A stretch of 64,000 bases of DNA from Tenuifilaceae bacterium CYCD (GCA_036322835.1 AP027304.1:1860001-1924000), one strand, 5' to 3'; shown: positions 28,297-37,354, counted from the first letter of the stretch. The notes: a model not told the origin generated them from the letters alone. Numbers and translations are program-made.

Positions 28297-29175
28297 ATGA
28301 CAAGTAGTAAAACGTTTAAAACAGCCCGTTCGTATTCAATTATTGTGTTCGGGTTGCTACTTTACGCATTATCTTGGACTGCATTCTTGATTCCGCACAA
28401 AATCACTGGAGGGGGCGTTTCCGGTATTGGTGCTTTAATATACTATGCAACAGGATTTCCAATGGGTTATACATATTTCTTGGTAAATATTGGGTTAATC
28501 TTTATTGCAATCAAAATGCTTGGAGCGAATTTTGGCGTAAAAACAATATTTGGTGTTGTTGTTGGGTCAATATTGCTTTCGGTTCTTCAGGCAACAATCA
28601 AGCATCCAATAGTTGACGATAAGTTTATGTCTACTATTATTGGTGGTGCCATTGCCGGTGTAGGGTTAGGAATAGTGTTTACTCAGGGAGGTAGCACTGG
28701 CGGTACCGATATTATTGCTATGATTATCAATAAATACCGTAATATTAGTCCAGGTAGAATAATAATGTTCTGTGATGTTTTTATTATTGGATCATCATTT
28801 CTTGTTCTCTTAGATTTAGATCCTGCAAAAAGGATTGAGACCATAGTATATGGATATGTTGCCATGGCAATTACAGCCTACTCCTTAGATGCCGTTCTTT
28901 CGGGTAGCCGGCAATCGGTGCAAGTGTTTGTTTTCTCAAAGCAGTATAAAATTATTGCAGATAGAATAACCTCAGAACTAGGGCGTGGAGTTACTGTGAT
29001 TGATGGTCAGGGCTGGTTTACAAAGGAAAATCAAAAAGTGTTAATTACCCTTGTTCGAAAATATGAGGCAAATGATGTGTATAGAATCATTAAGGAAGAG
29101 GATGCCGAGGCATTTATTTCTGTTGCAAGTGTAATGGGGGTTTATGGACGAGGTTTTGAGCGTATACGACATTGA
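28297..29175 (+). CDS. YitT-family membrane protein
   Basis: 292 residues. Five to six membrane segments (about 12-32, 47-72, 78-98, 105-128, 145-170) with GGGVSGIGALIYYATGFPMG and FTQGGSTGGTDIIAMII, and a cytoplasmic DUF2179 domain at the C-terminus (VFVFSKQYKIIADRI through EAFISVASVMGVYGRGF). Family members are common but their substrate is unknown. It lies 13 bases after the S23-type gene and ends before a good terminator, so the two are one transcription unit. Confidence 0.88.
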   Translation: MTSSKTFKTARSYSIIVFGLLLYALSWTAFLIPHKITGGGVSGIGALIYYATGFPMGYTYFLVNIGLIFIAIKMLGANFGVKTIFGVVVGSILLSVLQATIKHPIVDDKFMSTIIGGAIAGVGLGIVFTQGGSTGGTDIIAMIINKYRNISPGRIIMFCDVFIIGSSFLVLLDLDPAKRIETIVYGYVAMAITAYSLDAVLSGSRQSVQVFVFSKQYKIIADRITSELGRGVTVIDGQGWFTKENQKVLITLVRKYEANDVYRIIKEEDAEAFISVASVMGVYGRGFERIRH

Positions 29176-29196
29176 TGAAAGGTAATGATAAATCAC

Positions 29197-29229
29197 ATCC
29201 CTTGAGATTATTATTCTCAAGGGATTTTT
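29197..29229 (+). terminator. Terminator after YitT-family gene
   Basis: ATCCCTTGAGA (29197-29207) pairs with TCTCAAGGGAT (29215-29225), seven-base loop, then TTTT. Confidence 0.9.
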
Positions 29230-29318
29230 GTTTATAGCCTTTGTTTGATTAAGCAACTATAACTTGACAATGGTATTTCGATTCCCTAAATTGCAGCAAA
29301 ACCAAAGCAAACTAAGCA

Positions 29319-29987
29319 ATGTTAAAATTGGCAAGAGCATTTTATTATGCAATGCTTATCACCCTTTCATCGTGTCACGTGCTCTATGTCCCCAATAGTT
29401 TTAATTCACCATTACTAAGAAATAAGGGCGATGGTCAAATAAATGCTGCTGTTGGGGTGTCTGGCTATGAAGTACAAACAGCCTATGCCATTACCGATAA
29501 TGTTGGAGTTATGGCAAATGGTCAATTCCTTAAAAGTACTAACGATGATGATATTAAGGAGCAGCGCAACTTGTTTGAACTAGGAATTGGATACACTGAA
29601 AAATACAGCGATAATGGAATATTTGAGTTTTACGGGGGTGGTGGGCTAGGTAGAGTTCCTGCCGACTTTAAGAATAGTGATTTATATGATGGAACCCAAA
29701 CTACTCAAATGTCTCGGCTTTTCCTTCAGCCTGGCTTAGGCTATGTTAACGATTGGCTTGATATGAGTGTAGTAACACGCCTTGCAGCAGCAACTATAGG
29801 CAATGAAACCAATTGGTTTTTCGAGCCAGGTTTTATGACTAAGATTGGCTATAAGCGGGTTCGGGTTTATGCATGCTTGGGGCTATCTGTTCCTTTTAAG
29901 AAGGCAGAATACAGAAATTGGAATAATAACCCCATCCTATTTTCGGTGGGAATACACATTAATTTTGGAAAAAGAATCGAAGACTGA
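29319..29987 (+). CDS. Lipid-anchored outer-membrane beta-strand protein
   Basis: 222 residues. Lipobox TLSSC (Cys19) gives a lipoprotein; the body is beta-rich with glycine-aromatic turns (FEFYGGGGLGRV, LQPGLGYVNDWLDMSVV) and ends in a barrel-like strand (FSVGIHINFGK). It may fold as a small barrel held by lipid. It is a stand-alone gene converging on purN with a six-base gap. Function unknown. Confidence 0.6.
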   Translation: MLKLARAFYYAMLITLSSCHVLYVPNSFNSPLLRNKGDGQINAAVGVSGYEVQTAYAITDNVGVMANGQFLKSTNDDDIKEQRNLFELGIGYTEKYSDNGIFEFYGGGGLGRVPADFKNSDLYDGTQTTQMSRLFLQPGLGYVNDWLDMSVVTRLAAATIGNETNWFFEPGFMTKIGYKRVRVYACLGLSVPFKKAEYRNWNNNPILFSVGIHINFGKRIED

Positions 29988-29993
29988 TTTGTA

Positions 29994-30563
29994 TTATAGG
30001 TGCTTGGCAACTAACGATTCTATCACTTTGGGGTAGTATTCATACTCTAAGCTGTGTACCTTTTGAGCTAATGTTTCTGCATTGTCTTTAGGGGTTATGG
30101 CACATTTTGCTTGAAAAATAATACCACCTTCATCATATTTGCTGTTCACGTAATGGATTGTGATACCGCTCTCGCTTTCTTTGTTTGCAATTACAGCTTC
30201 GTGAACTTTGTTGCCATACATACCTTTTCCGCCGTACTCAGGAAGTAATGCTGGGTGTATATTAATAATTCGATTGGCGTAGGCCGAAATTAAATTTTCA
30301 GGGATCAACTTTAAAAAGCCAGCTAATACTATAAAGTCAATATTTAATGATTTTAGCATATTCAGCAATGATCCATTTTTTAGCTCTTCCATTGTGAATA
30401 TTTTCCATTCAATATTTAATTTTTTTGCCCGATCAATGACAAATGCTGATGGATTTTCGGTCGCTATAAGCGATATTTTGACATCCAGATTGTCTTTAAA
30501 GTACAGGGCAATGTTCTCGGCATTGCTTCCTGAACCTGATGCTAATATTGCTATGTTATTCAT
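29994..30563 (-). CDS. purN: Phosphoribosylglycinamide formyltransferase
   Basis: 189 residues, full length. It transfers formyl from 10-formyltetrahydrofolate to GAR in the third step of purine synthesis. Motifs: ASGSGSNAENI near the start (phosphate loop), the catalytic segment IINIHPALLPEYGGKGMYG (with the Asn-x-His pair), and the Asp in SKYDEGGIIFQ. It is transcribed alone, divergently from acpP. Confidence 0.95.
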   Translation of the reverse strand: MNNIAILASGSGSNAENIALYFKDNLDVKISLIATENPSAFVIDRAKKLNIEWKIFTMEELKNGSLLNMLKSLNIDFIVLAGFLKLIPENLISAYANRIINIHPALLPEYGGKGMYGNKVHEAVIANKESESGITIHYVNSKYDEGGIIFQAKCAITPKDNAETLAQKVHSLEYEYYPKVIESLVAKHL

Positions 30564-30616
30564 AAATAGGTTATTGTGATTTTAAATTTAAACGATTGTC
30601 AAAAAAAAAGTTTGGA

Positions 30617-30650
30617 TTTGACAAAAATATGAACAAAAAAATTACTTTTG
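30617..30650 (+). promoter_or_regulatory. Candidate promoter of the acpP-fabF-rnc operon
   Basis: TTTGACA (30617-30623), then TACTTTTG (30643-30650), an exact TAnnTTTG. The spacing from TTTG is 22 bases, slightly long. It lies 88 bases before the acpP ATG, in the gap divergent from purN. Confidence 0.5.
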
Positions 30651-30738
30651 CGGCTGAATTTATCATCTGATAGTTATCGGATGGAAATTTTTTTCTTTGC
30701 GATTGAAAACTCTATTTATTAACTAAATTTTGAAAATT

Positions 30739-30975
30739 ATGTCGGATATTGCAACAAGAGTAAAGTCGATTATTGTTGACAAACTCGGAGTGGACGAAAA
30801 TGAAGTAACTCCAGAAGCAAGCTTTACCAATGATCTAGGTGCTGATTCTCTTGACACCGTAGAGTTAATCATGGAATTTGAAAAAGAATTCAATCTTTCT
30901 ATTCCTGACGATGAAGCAGAAAAGATCGGAACCGTTGGTGACGCTATCACTTACATCGAAAGCCACAGCAAGTAA
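30739..30975 (+). CDS. acpP: Acyl carrier protein
   Basis: 78 residues from the ATG at 30739; an in-frame TTG at 30730 would add three residues and is less likely. It is acidic and helical, with the DSL motif [10 protein letters not shown] whose Ser37 takes the 4'-phosphopantetheine arm. It carries growing fatty acyl chains. It is followed after 56 bases by fabF and then rnc, the usual order in bacteria. Confidence 0.97.
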   Translation: MSDIATRVKSIIVDKLGVDENEVTPEASFTNDLGADSLDTVELIMEFEKEFNLSIPDDEAEKIGTVGDAITYIESHSK

Positions 30976-31031
30976 TATCAAAAAATTAAAAACCCTAATA
31001 AGCAATTAGTTTTAAACTAAACTTTCACTCT

Positions 31032-32282
31032 ATGGAAATGAAGCGCGTTGTTGTTACAGGTCTTGGTACAATTAATCCTATTGGAAATAATATACAAGAG
31101 TATTGGACCAACCTCGAAAAAGGTGTGAGCGGTTGTGGACTTATCACCAGTTTCGACGCATCAAAGTTTAAAACTAAGTTTGCTTGTCAGGTAAAAAATT
31201 TCGATCCCAATACTTACTTCGACCGTAAAGAGGTTAAAAAAATCGATCCTTATACCCAGTTTGCGCTGGTGGCTGTAGATGAGGCTATGAAGGATTCGGG
31301 AATTAACCCCGAAGCTATTGATTTAGATGCGGCTGGAGTTGTTTGGGCTTCAGGTATTGGTGGTTTACAGACCATGACTGAGGAACTAAGAGGCTATTTC
31401 GCGGGTGATGGTACGCCCCGATTTAGCCCTTTCTTTATTCCTCGTATGATTGCTGATATTGCTGCAGGCCAAATTTCAATGAGATACGGCTTCCGTGGTC
31501 CAAATTTTTCAACTGTTTCTGCTTGTGCATCGGCTACCAATGGTCTTATTTGTGCATTGGATATCATTCGTACTGGCAAGGCAAATATTATCATTAGTGG
31601 AGGTTCTGAAGCTTCGGCTAATGAAGTTGGTGTTGCTGGTTTTAATGCACTTCAGGCATTGTCAACGAATAATGATGAGTACCAAAGTGCCTCACGTCCA
31701 TTCGATGTAAGCCGTGATGGTTTTGTAATTGGTGAGGGTGCAGGTTGTCTTATCCTTGAGGAGTATGAACACGCCAAGGCTCGTGGTGCTAAAATTTACT
31801 GTGAATTGGTAGGTGGCGGTATGACTGCTGATGCTTATCACTTGACAGCTCCACACCCAGAGGGTATTGGTGCAAAAAGGGTAATGGAAAATGCGCTTAA
31901 AGATGCCAATTTAAAACCAGAGGATATTGACTATATCAATGTACATGGTACTTCAACCCCTCTTGGCGATTTAGCCGAAACAAAAGCAATTATTTCGGTT
32001 TTTGGTGAGCATGCATATAAGTTAAATATCAGTTCAACAAAGTCGATGACTGGGCATTTACTAGGCGCTGCAGGTGCCATTGAGGCTATTGCATCGGTAT
32101 TTTCAGTTTATAAAGATGTTGTTCCCCCAACCATTAATTTAAAGAATGTTGATCCAGAGATTGATAGTAAACTTAACCTGACTCCTAATAAAGCTCAGAA
32201 GCGTACAGTTAGGGCAGCGTTAAGCAATACTTTTGGATTCGGTGGACACAACGCTTCGCTTATCGTTAAAAAACTTTCCTAG
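31032..32282 (+). CDS. fabF: 3-oxoacyl-[acyl-carrier-protein] synthase II
   Basis: 416 residues. It condenses acyl-ACP with malonyl-ACP during chain elongation. Catalytic triad: Cys165 (STVSACASATNGL), His305 (YINVHGTSTPLGD) and His342 (MTGHLLGAAGAIEA). It acts on the acyl carrier protein encoded just upstream. The ATG at 31038 is an alternative start two codons in. Confidence 0.97.
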   Translation: MEMKRVVVTGLGTINPIGNNIQEYWTNLEKGVSGCGLITSFDASKFKTKFACQVKNFDPNTYFDRKEVKKIDPYTQFALVAVDEAMKDSGINPEAIDLDAAGVVWASGIGGLQTMTEELRGYFAGDGTPRFSPFFIPRMIADIAAGQISMRYGFRGPNFSTVSACASATNGLICALDIIRTGKANIIISGGSEASANEVGVAGFNALQALSTNNDEYQSASRPFDVSRDGFVIGEGAGCLILEEYEHAKARGAKIYCELVGGGMTADAYHLTAPHPEGIGAKRVMENALKDANLKPEDIDYINVHGTSTPLGDLAETKAIISVFGEHAYKLNISSTKSMTGHLLGAAGAIEAIASVFSVYKDVVPPTINLKNVDPEIDSKLNLTPNKAQKRTVRAALSNTFGFGGHNASLIVKKLS

Positions 32283-32289
32283 AATTTAG

Positions 32290-33054
32290 GTGTTTAGGTT
32301 TTTATCAAGGCCAATAGAACGTTTTCGCATACCTTCCGCGGACAGGGTTTTTTACGATCAGTTGAAGATTGTACTAGGATTTTCTCCCAAAAATATTGAA
32401 TTGTATAAACTGGCCATGGTTCATCGGTCAGTTTCTTACGTTTTGCCAAAAGGCAAAAGGGTAGATAATGAGCGACTAGAGTATCTGGGCGATGCAGTGC
32501 TTGATACCATTGTGGCCGATTATCTCTTTGAACGCTATCCAAATCAAAAAGAAGGTTTTTTAACCAAGATGAGGGCTAAGATAGTAAGTCGTAGCAGCCT
32601 TAATCAGTTAGCCCTCAGTATGGGATTAGAAACTTTGGTTAAGATAAGTTCAGGAACATTGTTGTCGCAAAAAAATATCTATGGGAACGCCCTTGAAGCA
32701 TTGATTGGCGCAATTTTTCTTGACAAAGGTTATCAGTTCACTAGCGAGGCCGTGATTAATAATGTACTCGATAGGTACATAGATTTAGATGAACTCCAGG
32801 TTCTGGATACTGATTATAAGAGCAAATTGATTGAGTTTGCTCAGAAGCATAAGATTAGCATAGCCTTTGATACTAGGGAAGACGCCACGGTGAATTCAAA
32901 TCCTCCAAGATTTATTGCCAATCTTATTTTCGACGGTATCCAAATTTCCGAGGGTTACGGAAACTCAAAAAAAGAGGCAGAGCAACAAGCCGCCATGGCT
33001 GCACTTGAGCAAATTGATGAGTCTAAACCGAATTTCGGTGTTCAGAATGTTTGA
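32290..33054 (+). CDS. rnc: Ribonuclease III
   Basis: 254 residues from a GTG start seven bases after fabF. The RNase III signature is NERLEYLGDAVLDTIVADYL (about 59-78), which holds the metal-binding Glu and Asp. The downstream Asp/Glu pair is in the segment NALEALIGAIFLDKGY. A double-stranded RNA-binding domain follows (about 178-245, ending with GNSKKEAEQQAAMAAL). It processes rRNA and other double-stranded RNA. The acpP-fabF-rnc order is widely conserved. Confidence 0.96.
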   Translation: MFRFLSRPIERFRIPSADRVFYDQLKIVLGFSPKNIELYKLAMVHRSVSYVLPKGKRVDNERLEYLGDAVLDTIVADYLFERYPNQKEGFLTKMRAKIVSRSSLNQLALSMGLETLVKISSGTLLSQKNIYGNALEALIGAIFLDKGYQFTSEAVINNVLDRYIDLDELQVLDTDYKSKLIEFAQKHKISIAFDTREDATVNSNPPRFIANLIFDGIQISEGYGNSKKEAEQQAAMAALEQIDESKPNFGVQNV

Positions 33055-33062
33055 TCAATATA

Positions 33063-33090
33063 AAAGCGCGATTTTGATGTCGCGCTTTAA
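33063..33090. terminator. Bidirectional terminator after rnc
   Basis: AAAGCGCGA (33063-33071) pairs with TCGCGCTTT (33080-33088), eight-base loop, between rnc and a convergent gene. Confidence 0.82.
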
Positions 33091-33112
33091 TTTTAAAAGT
33101 GATTCGAAGTCT

Positions 33113-33673
33113 CTACTTGCCAAATTCAATACCCACACAAAGATAGAGGACGGGAGGGAATGTGATGTCCATATTTCCATCGCCTCCTACTGGTTGACTA
33201 AAGAATCCAAACTCACCAACAATCCCAAGTCCATTCTGGATTTGTTTTGAAACTTCAATTTGAAAACCAACATTCAATCCGTTGCTAGGATCTACCATGT
33301 CATCATTTTTGATATGGTTGTAACCAATTGCAACTCCCGGTCTAATCTGTACGCCTCCAGGGATTGAAAAACGGGGTTTAATTGTCATACCAACGGAGAA
33401 GAAATTGTTGCTGCCATCATACTCCTCAATTTTCATTGGAGTATAGCAGAAGTACAAGCCCATTGAAAATTTGGGCACGAGAATTCCGTCGATATCGGTT
33501 TTGATAAATGTAGATGTTTTAAGTTCGGCTTCAGATCCACCAATGTTAGGCTGCCCAGGGCCGGGGAACTGTAATCCTACTTTGAAGTTTGCCGAAAAAG
33601 CGGTTGGAGCCTCCTGTGAAAATAATGCACCAGAAAGCAAAACTGCGCTTAAAAAGAGTAATAATTTTTTCAT
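33113..33673 (-). CDS. Small outer-membrane barrel protein
   Basis: 186 residues. Signal peptide (cut near ALFSQE), then strand-rich sequence typical of an eight-stranded barrel (FSMGLYFCYTPMKIEEYD, FSVGMTIKPRF, GVQIRPGVAIGYNH, LGIVGEFGFFSQ, LYLCVGIEFGK), with a C-terminal strand near its end. No family was recognised. It is a single gene with an upstream gap of 220 bases shared with a divergent gene. Role unknown. Confidence 0.62.
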   Translation of the reverse strand: MKKLLLFLSAVLLSGALFSQEAPTAFSANFKVGLQFPGPGQPNIGGSEAELKTSTFIKTDIDGILVPKFSMGLYFCYTPMKIEEYDGSNNFFSVGMTIKPRFSIPGGVQIRPGVAIGYNHIKNDDMVDPSNGLNVGFQIEVSKQIQNGLGIVGEFGFFSQPVGGDGNMDITFPPVLYLCVGIEFGK

Positions 33674-33855
33674 AGTTTGCTGTTTTTGGGTTAATTATTT
33701 TAAAGGCACAATCCTTAATGGATTAATAATCAGAATTAAGTTACGATATATTTTAGATTCAGTAGGCAATAATTCTATTTTTTTGACTAGCGTATAGTGC
33801 TTTAAACGAAATCGTAAAATTTTGCTGATTATTGCGCATGTTCCATAATCGAAAC

Positions 33856-33863
33856 TATATTTG
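33856..33863 (+). promoter_or_regulatory. Candidate -7 element of the IPExxxVDY-type gene
   Basis: TATATTTG (33856-33863), exact TAnnTTTG, with ATTG 21 bases upstream (33831-33834). The GTG start is 30 bases downstream. Confidence 0.45.
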
Positions 33864-33893
33864 TGTAGTGTATAAATTATTTATAGATAGGCA

Positions 33894-34307
33894 GTGGTAA
33901 CTAAGAAAAAACAGGAATTACTTGAGTTGGGCACCAATCAAAATTTTAGATTAATTGCTGTATCCTCATCGCTAAATCTGAATAAATTGATTTGGAACTT
34001 AAACGCCTCTTGTGGTCTTAAATTAATTAAGAACACAGATATGGAGTCGGTTTTAGGTGTGCCTGTTTTTTCCGATAGAATATCGAAATCACAAATTGTC
34101 ATTTCGATATTTCCGAATAAGAGCGATGGCGGGGGCTTGATCAAACAACTGCAAAATGTGGATTTTGTGGTTGAGATGAATGGAATCACAACTGATCATA
34201 GTTTTAAGAATTTTACTCAGAGTATAAAAAAGATTGAAGGAGTGATGGCTGCCATTGAGATTATTCCGTCGTCAATTAAAAGAAAAGAACCCTTTTGCCC
34301 AGAATAG
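33894..34307 (+). CDS. IPExxxVDY-type protein
   Basis: 137 residues from a GTG start. It resembles the Bacteroidota family named for an IPExxxVDY-type segment: an early LNLNKLIWNLNASCGLKLI, central VFSDRISKSQIVISIF, and a C-terminal IKKIEGVMAAIEIIPSSIK that aligns with the family's KIEGV.AVF.I end. In many relatives this gene sits near rnc and pyruvate kinase; here rnc is close but no pyk is seen. Function unknown. Confidence 0.6.
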   Translation: MVTKKKQELLELGTNQNFRLIAVSSSLNLNKLIWNLNASCGLKLIKNTDMESVLGVPVFSDRISKSQIVISIFPNKSDGGGLIKQLQNVDFVVEMNGITTDHSFKNFTQSIKKIEGVMAAIEIIPSSIKRKEPFCPE

Positions 34308-34337
34308 AAAAAGGCAGTTATCCCGCCTTTTTCTATA
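34305..34337 (+). terminator. Terminator overlapping the stop codon
   Basis: TAGAAAAAGGC (34305-34315) pairs with GCCTTTTTCTA (34325-34335), nine-base loop. The left arm begins with the stop codon of the preceding gene. Confidence 0.82.
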
Positions 34338-34443
34338 AATCCAAACCATAAAACTTTGCACTAAAGCCTTTTCCAAAAGCGTTGGCAAAAGTATGCCATG
34401 TTTTGTCAAATTATTTTTAGTATCTGTTAAACTGTGTTAACCC

Positions 34444-34475
34444 TTTATTAGTCCATATCATAAAGATTATCTTTG
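34444..34475 (+). promoter_or_regulatory. Promoter abutting the histidine-kinase start codon
   Basis: TTTA (34444-34447), 20-base spacer, TATCTTTG (34468-34475). The second element is an exact TAnnTTTG match, and it ends only five bases before the ATG at 34481. Transcription would begin at or next to the start codon, so the mRNA may have no leader. Confidence 0.55.
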
Positions 34476-34480
34476 TTGGT

Positions 34481-36073
34481 ATGAGTAGGAAATTACTTTG
34501 GATACTAACCGCAGTTATTTCGTTGGCATCGCTTGGTTTGGTGCTTGTACAATCTAAATGGGTGAGGATTGCTGTGCAGATAAAAGAGGAACAATTTGCA
34601 CAAACAGCGAGTCTTGCCATGACTAGCATTATTGATGAAATTGAGAAACAGGAAACTGTTGTTCAAGTTATTGATGAAATAAAGCCCTATTACTCTGTAA
34701 ATACAAAAGGCGATGCTAGGTTGTCATATCAGCAGGGAATTTTAGATAGAACCAAAAGTGGAATTCGTACAAAACAAATTAGCCAACAGGTTTTAACGGT
34801 TAGTAGTTTGGATACTATTAAGCTACCTACCCTTGCCCGAAATTTGTTTGACAGTACCCTTTCGTCAATGAACAACAAGGGGAACTTATCTATTAATCAG
34901 CTAAAGAATAATCGGGGAGGTTCTGTAAATTTAGATTTAGGGATAGACGGAAAGGTGATTAGTAAAACCATCTTTGTGGAGAATATTGTGGATAAACTCA
35001 TCAGAGTGGAACTTCCTATTCAAGAACGTATATCTCAGCCATTGCTCGATTCTATTATTAGAAGAGAACTGTCTAGAAAAGGGATTGAAGCAAGGTATGA
35101 GTATAAAGTCACCAACGAGAAGGATAGCGCTATCTATAAAAGCGATCGTTTTAAGTCCAATCCCAAAGGGTTGGTGCTAAAGGACAAACTTTTCCCGAAC
35201 GATTTTTTTTCCCGCCGCTATTTTCTTACAATCTATTTCCCAAACCAAAAAACATACATTGTCAGCTCTTTGGGATTGATGACTTTATCGACTTTTCTCT
35301 TAACCTTGCTTATAATACTTACCTTTTCCATCACGTTATACATAATATTCAGGCAGAAGCGTGTCTCGGAGATAAAGAACGACTTTGTGAACAACATGAC
35401 CCATGAACTTAAAACCCCGATATCGACCATTTCGTTGGCAGCGCAAATGCTGAACGATAAGAGCATTCCCGTTGAGCGTAAAAATCTAGGGTATCTGGGT
35501 GGCGTCATTGCCGATGAAAGTAAACGGCTTGGACTTCAGGTTGAAAAGGTGCTTCAAATGGCCATTTTTGAGAAAACAAGGTTAAAGCTAAAGTTAAAGG
35601 AAGTAGATGTACACGAAGTGATAAAGAAGGTATCGGCAAACTTTAGCCTTCAGTTGGAATCCCAGAATGGAAAATTGAACACGGATTTAGAGGCAAGCAT
35701 ACCAGTTATTATTGCCGATGAGGTTCATGTGACTAATGTGGTTAATAATCTGCTAGATAATGCGGTTAAATATAAAAATGGCAATCCAGAAATTACTATA
35801 TTTACAAAGAATGCAACCGGTGGAATAGTAATTGCATTTAAGGATAATGGCGTAGGAATTAGCCGGGAGAATATCCGTAAGATTTTTGACCAGTTCTATC
35901 GGGTTCCTAGCGGTAATGTTCATAACGTTAAAGGTTTTGGTTTAGGGTTAAGCTATGTAAAGAAAATTGTTGAAGCTCACGGTGGTAGAATTTGGGTGGA
36001 CAGTACGCTTGGTATAGGGAGCACTTTTTCCATCTTTTTGCCGTGGAGCGGGCCAACAGAACGTAATAATTAA
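34481..36073 (+). CDS. Sensor histidine kinase (EnvZ-class)
   Basis: 530 residues. Membrane segment 1 (residues 5-22), a periplasmic domain of about 240 residues, membrane segment 2 (about 263-287), no clear HAMP, then HisKA with NNMTHELKTPISTISLAAQM (His308) and an HATPase with NNLLDNAVKYKNG, DNGVGI and GFGLGLSYV. The periplasmic part gives no family match; it probably senses an envelope signal. It precedes an OmpR-type regulator by 18 bases. The first codon lies at the expected transcription start. Confidence 0.92.
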   Translation: MSRKLLWILTAVISLASLGLVLVQSKWVRIAVQIKEEQFAQTASLAMTSIIDEIEKQETVVQVIDEIKPYYSVNTKGDARLSYQQGILDRTKSGIRTKQISQQVLTVSSLDTIKLPTLARNLFDSTLSSMNNKGNLSINQLKNNRGGSVNLDLGIDGKVISKTIFVENIVDKLIRVELPIQERISQPLLDSIIRRELSRKGIEARYEYKVTNEKDSAIYKSDRFKSNPKGLVLKDKLFPNDFFSRRYFLTIYFPNQKTYIVSSLGLMTLSTFLLTLLIILTFSITLYIIFRQKRVSEIKNDFVNNMTHELKTPISTISLAAQMLNDKSIPVERKNLGYLGGVIADESKRLGLQVEKVLQMAIFEKTRLKLKLKEVDVHEVIKKVSANFSLQLESQNGKLNTDLEASIPVIIADEVHVTNVVNNLLDNAVKYKNGNPEITIFTKNATGGIVIAFKDNGVGISRENIRKIFDQFYRVPSGNVHNVKGFGLGLSYVKKIVEAHGGRIWVDSTLGIGSTFSIFLPWSGPTERNN

Positions 36074-36091
36074 TAATTAATAAGCAACACC

Positions 36092-36784
36092 ATGGAAAAT
36101 AGAAAAATTCGTGTCCTATTAGCTGAGGACGATGAAAACTTGGGATTCTTACTGAAAGAATATCTCCAGGCAAAAGAGTACGAGGTGGATCTTTATAAGG
36201 ATGGCGAAAAAGCCTTTAAGGGTTTTCAAAATAACTACTACGATATCTGCATTCTGGATGTAATGATGCCCATAAAGGATGGATTTACATTGGCCAAGGA
36301 GATTAGAATGTCGAATGGCACGATGCCTATTCTGTTCCTAACTGCAAAATCCATGAAGGAGGATGTGATTGAAGGTTTTGCGCTGGGTGCCGATGACTAT
36401 ATGACAAAACCATTCAGCATTGAGGAGTTACTTATGCGATTAGAAGCTATTCTACGTCGTACCCGAAAGGATTCCCCAATGACCGAACAGTCGCAATTCC
36501 AGATTGGTAAGTACATTTTTGACGCTACCAAGCAAACCTTGCAAATTGATAATGACCTACGTAAGTTAACCACTAAGGAAAGCGAACTTTTGAAGTACTT
36601 GTGCATCAACAAAAACTCATTACTCGATAGAAATTTTGCCCTAAAAACAATTTGGGTCGATGATAGCTACTTTAATGCCCGTAGCATGGATGTATATATA
36701 ACCAAGTTACGTAAGTATTTGGGAGATGATCCCACAATTGAGATTATCAATGTACGCGGGAAAGGATTTAAACTAATATATTAA
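36092..36784 (+). CDS. OmpR/PhoB-family response regulator
   Basis: 230 residues. Receiver domain with Asp13-Asp14, phospho-acceptor Asp56 (CILDVMMPIKDG), and the Lys in DYMTKPFSIEELLMR. The C-terminal winged helix has LTTKESELLKYLCINKN and SMDVYITKLRKYLGDDP, ending GKGFKLIY. It works with the kinase immediately upstream. No target in the window is clear; SiaC and the GH16-like gene follow but have a separate terminator and a promoter-like element between. Confidence 0.94.
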   Translation: MENRKIRVLLAEDDENLGFLLKEYLQAKEYEVDLYKDGEKAFKGFQNNYYDICILDVMMPIKDGFTLAKEIRMSNGTMPILFLTAKSMKEDVIEGFALGADDYMTKPFSIEELLMRLEAILRRTRKDSPMTEQSQFQIGKYIFDATKQTLQIDNDLRKLTTKESELLKYLCINKNSLLDRNFALKTIWVDDSYFNARSMDVYITKLRKYLGDDPTIEIINVRGKGFKLIY

Positions 36785-36803
36785 CCGAAAGGGGAGTGTG
36801 AAT

Positions 36804-36842
36804 AAAGTATTTGGTGTTTTTACATCAAATACTTTTGCCTTT
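36804..36842 (+). terminator. Terminator after OmpR-type gene
   Basis: AAAGTATTTGGTG (36804-36816) pairs with CATCAAATACTTT (36823-36835), one G-T pair, followed by TTGCCTTTTT. Confidence 0.8.
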
Positions 36843-36869
36843 TTATAACTCATGAACAGAAATTGCGTT

Positions 36870-36877
36870 TATATTTG
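36870..36877 (+). promoter_or_regulatory. Candidate -7 element of the SiaC/GH16-like operon
   Basis: TATATTTG is an exact TAnnTTTG match 94 bases before the SiaC ATG. No good TTTG element is placed at the right spacing, so support is partial. Confidence 0.4.
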
Positions 36878-36970
36878 CGATAACGTAAGTTAAGGGGATT
36901 AGTTGTTTGTTTTATTTGAGAATAATTTTTAACTTTAACCTTATTGTTGGCTGGAAAAATTGATGAAGCT

Positions 36971-37354
36971 ATGGTGAACATTGTTATTGAACCAACCACT
37001 GAGACTCCAAAAGTGGTACTTGATAAAGAAAAATCGGTTTTTGAGATTTCTGGAAACTCGTTACCTGAGGATGTGACTTCGTTCTATGGTCCAATCATGG
37101 AGTGGATTGATGAGTATATGGCTAACCCAAATCAGAAAACTGAACTCGATTTAAGTTTCGACTACTATAATACATCTTCATCAAAGATGATCCTGAAAAT
37201 TTTAGAGAAATTCAGGGAAATTCATCGCAAAGGATATGCTGTAACTGTTAACTGGCATTATATGGAGGACGATGAGGATATGGAAGAGGCCGGCGAGGAT
37301 TACGCAGAACACCTAAAACTCCCATTTAACTTTATAGCTATTCAACGTCAATAG
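36971..37354 (+). CDS. SiaC-family regulatory phosphoprotein (DUF1987)
   Basis: 127 residues from the ATG at 36971 (MVNIVIEP), matching the normal family length; an in-frame TTG at 36944 would add nine residues. The family core is visible: ETPKVVLDKEKSVFEISGNS, then DLSFDYYNTSSSKMILKILE, whose NTSSSK segment is the site phosphorylated in Pseudomonas SiaC, and the acidic YMEDDEDMEEAGEDYAEHL. In Pseudomonas, phosphorylation by SiaB and removal by SiaA control a diguanylate cyclase. No SiaA or SiaB gene is present here. It is followed after 25 bases by the GH16-like gene, probably in one operon. Confidence 0.85.
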   Translation: MVNIVIEPTTETPKVVLDKEKSVFEISGNSLPEDVTSFYGPIMEWIDEYMANPNQKTELDLSFDYYNTSSSKMILKILEKFREIHRKGYAVTVNWHYMEDDEDMEEAGEDYAEHLKLPFNFIAIQRQ

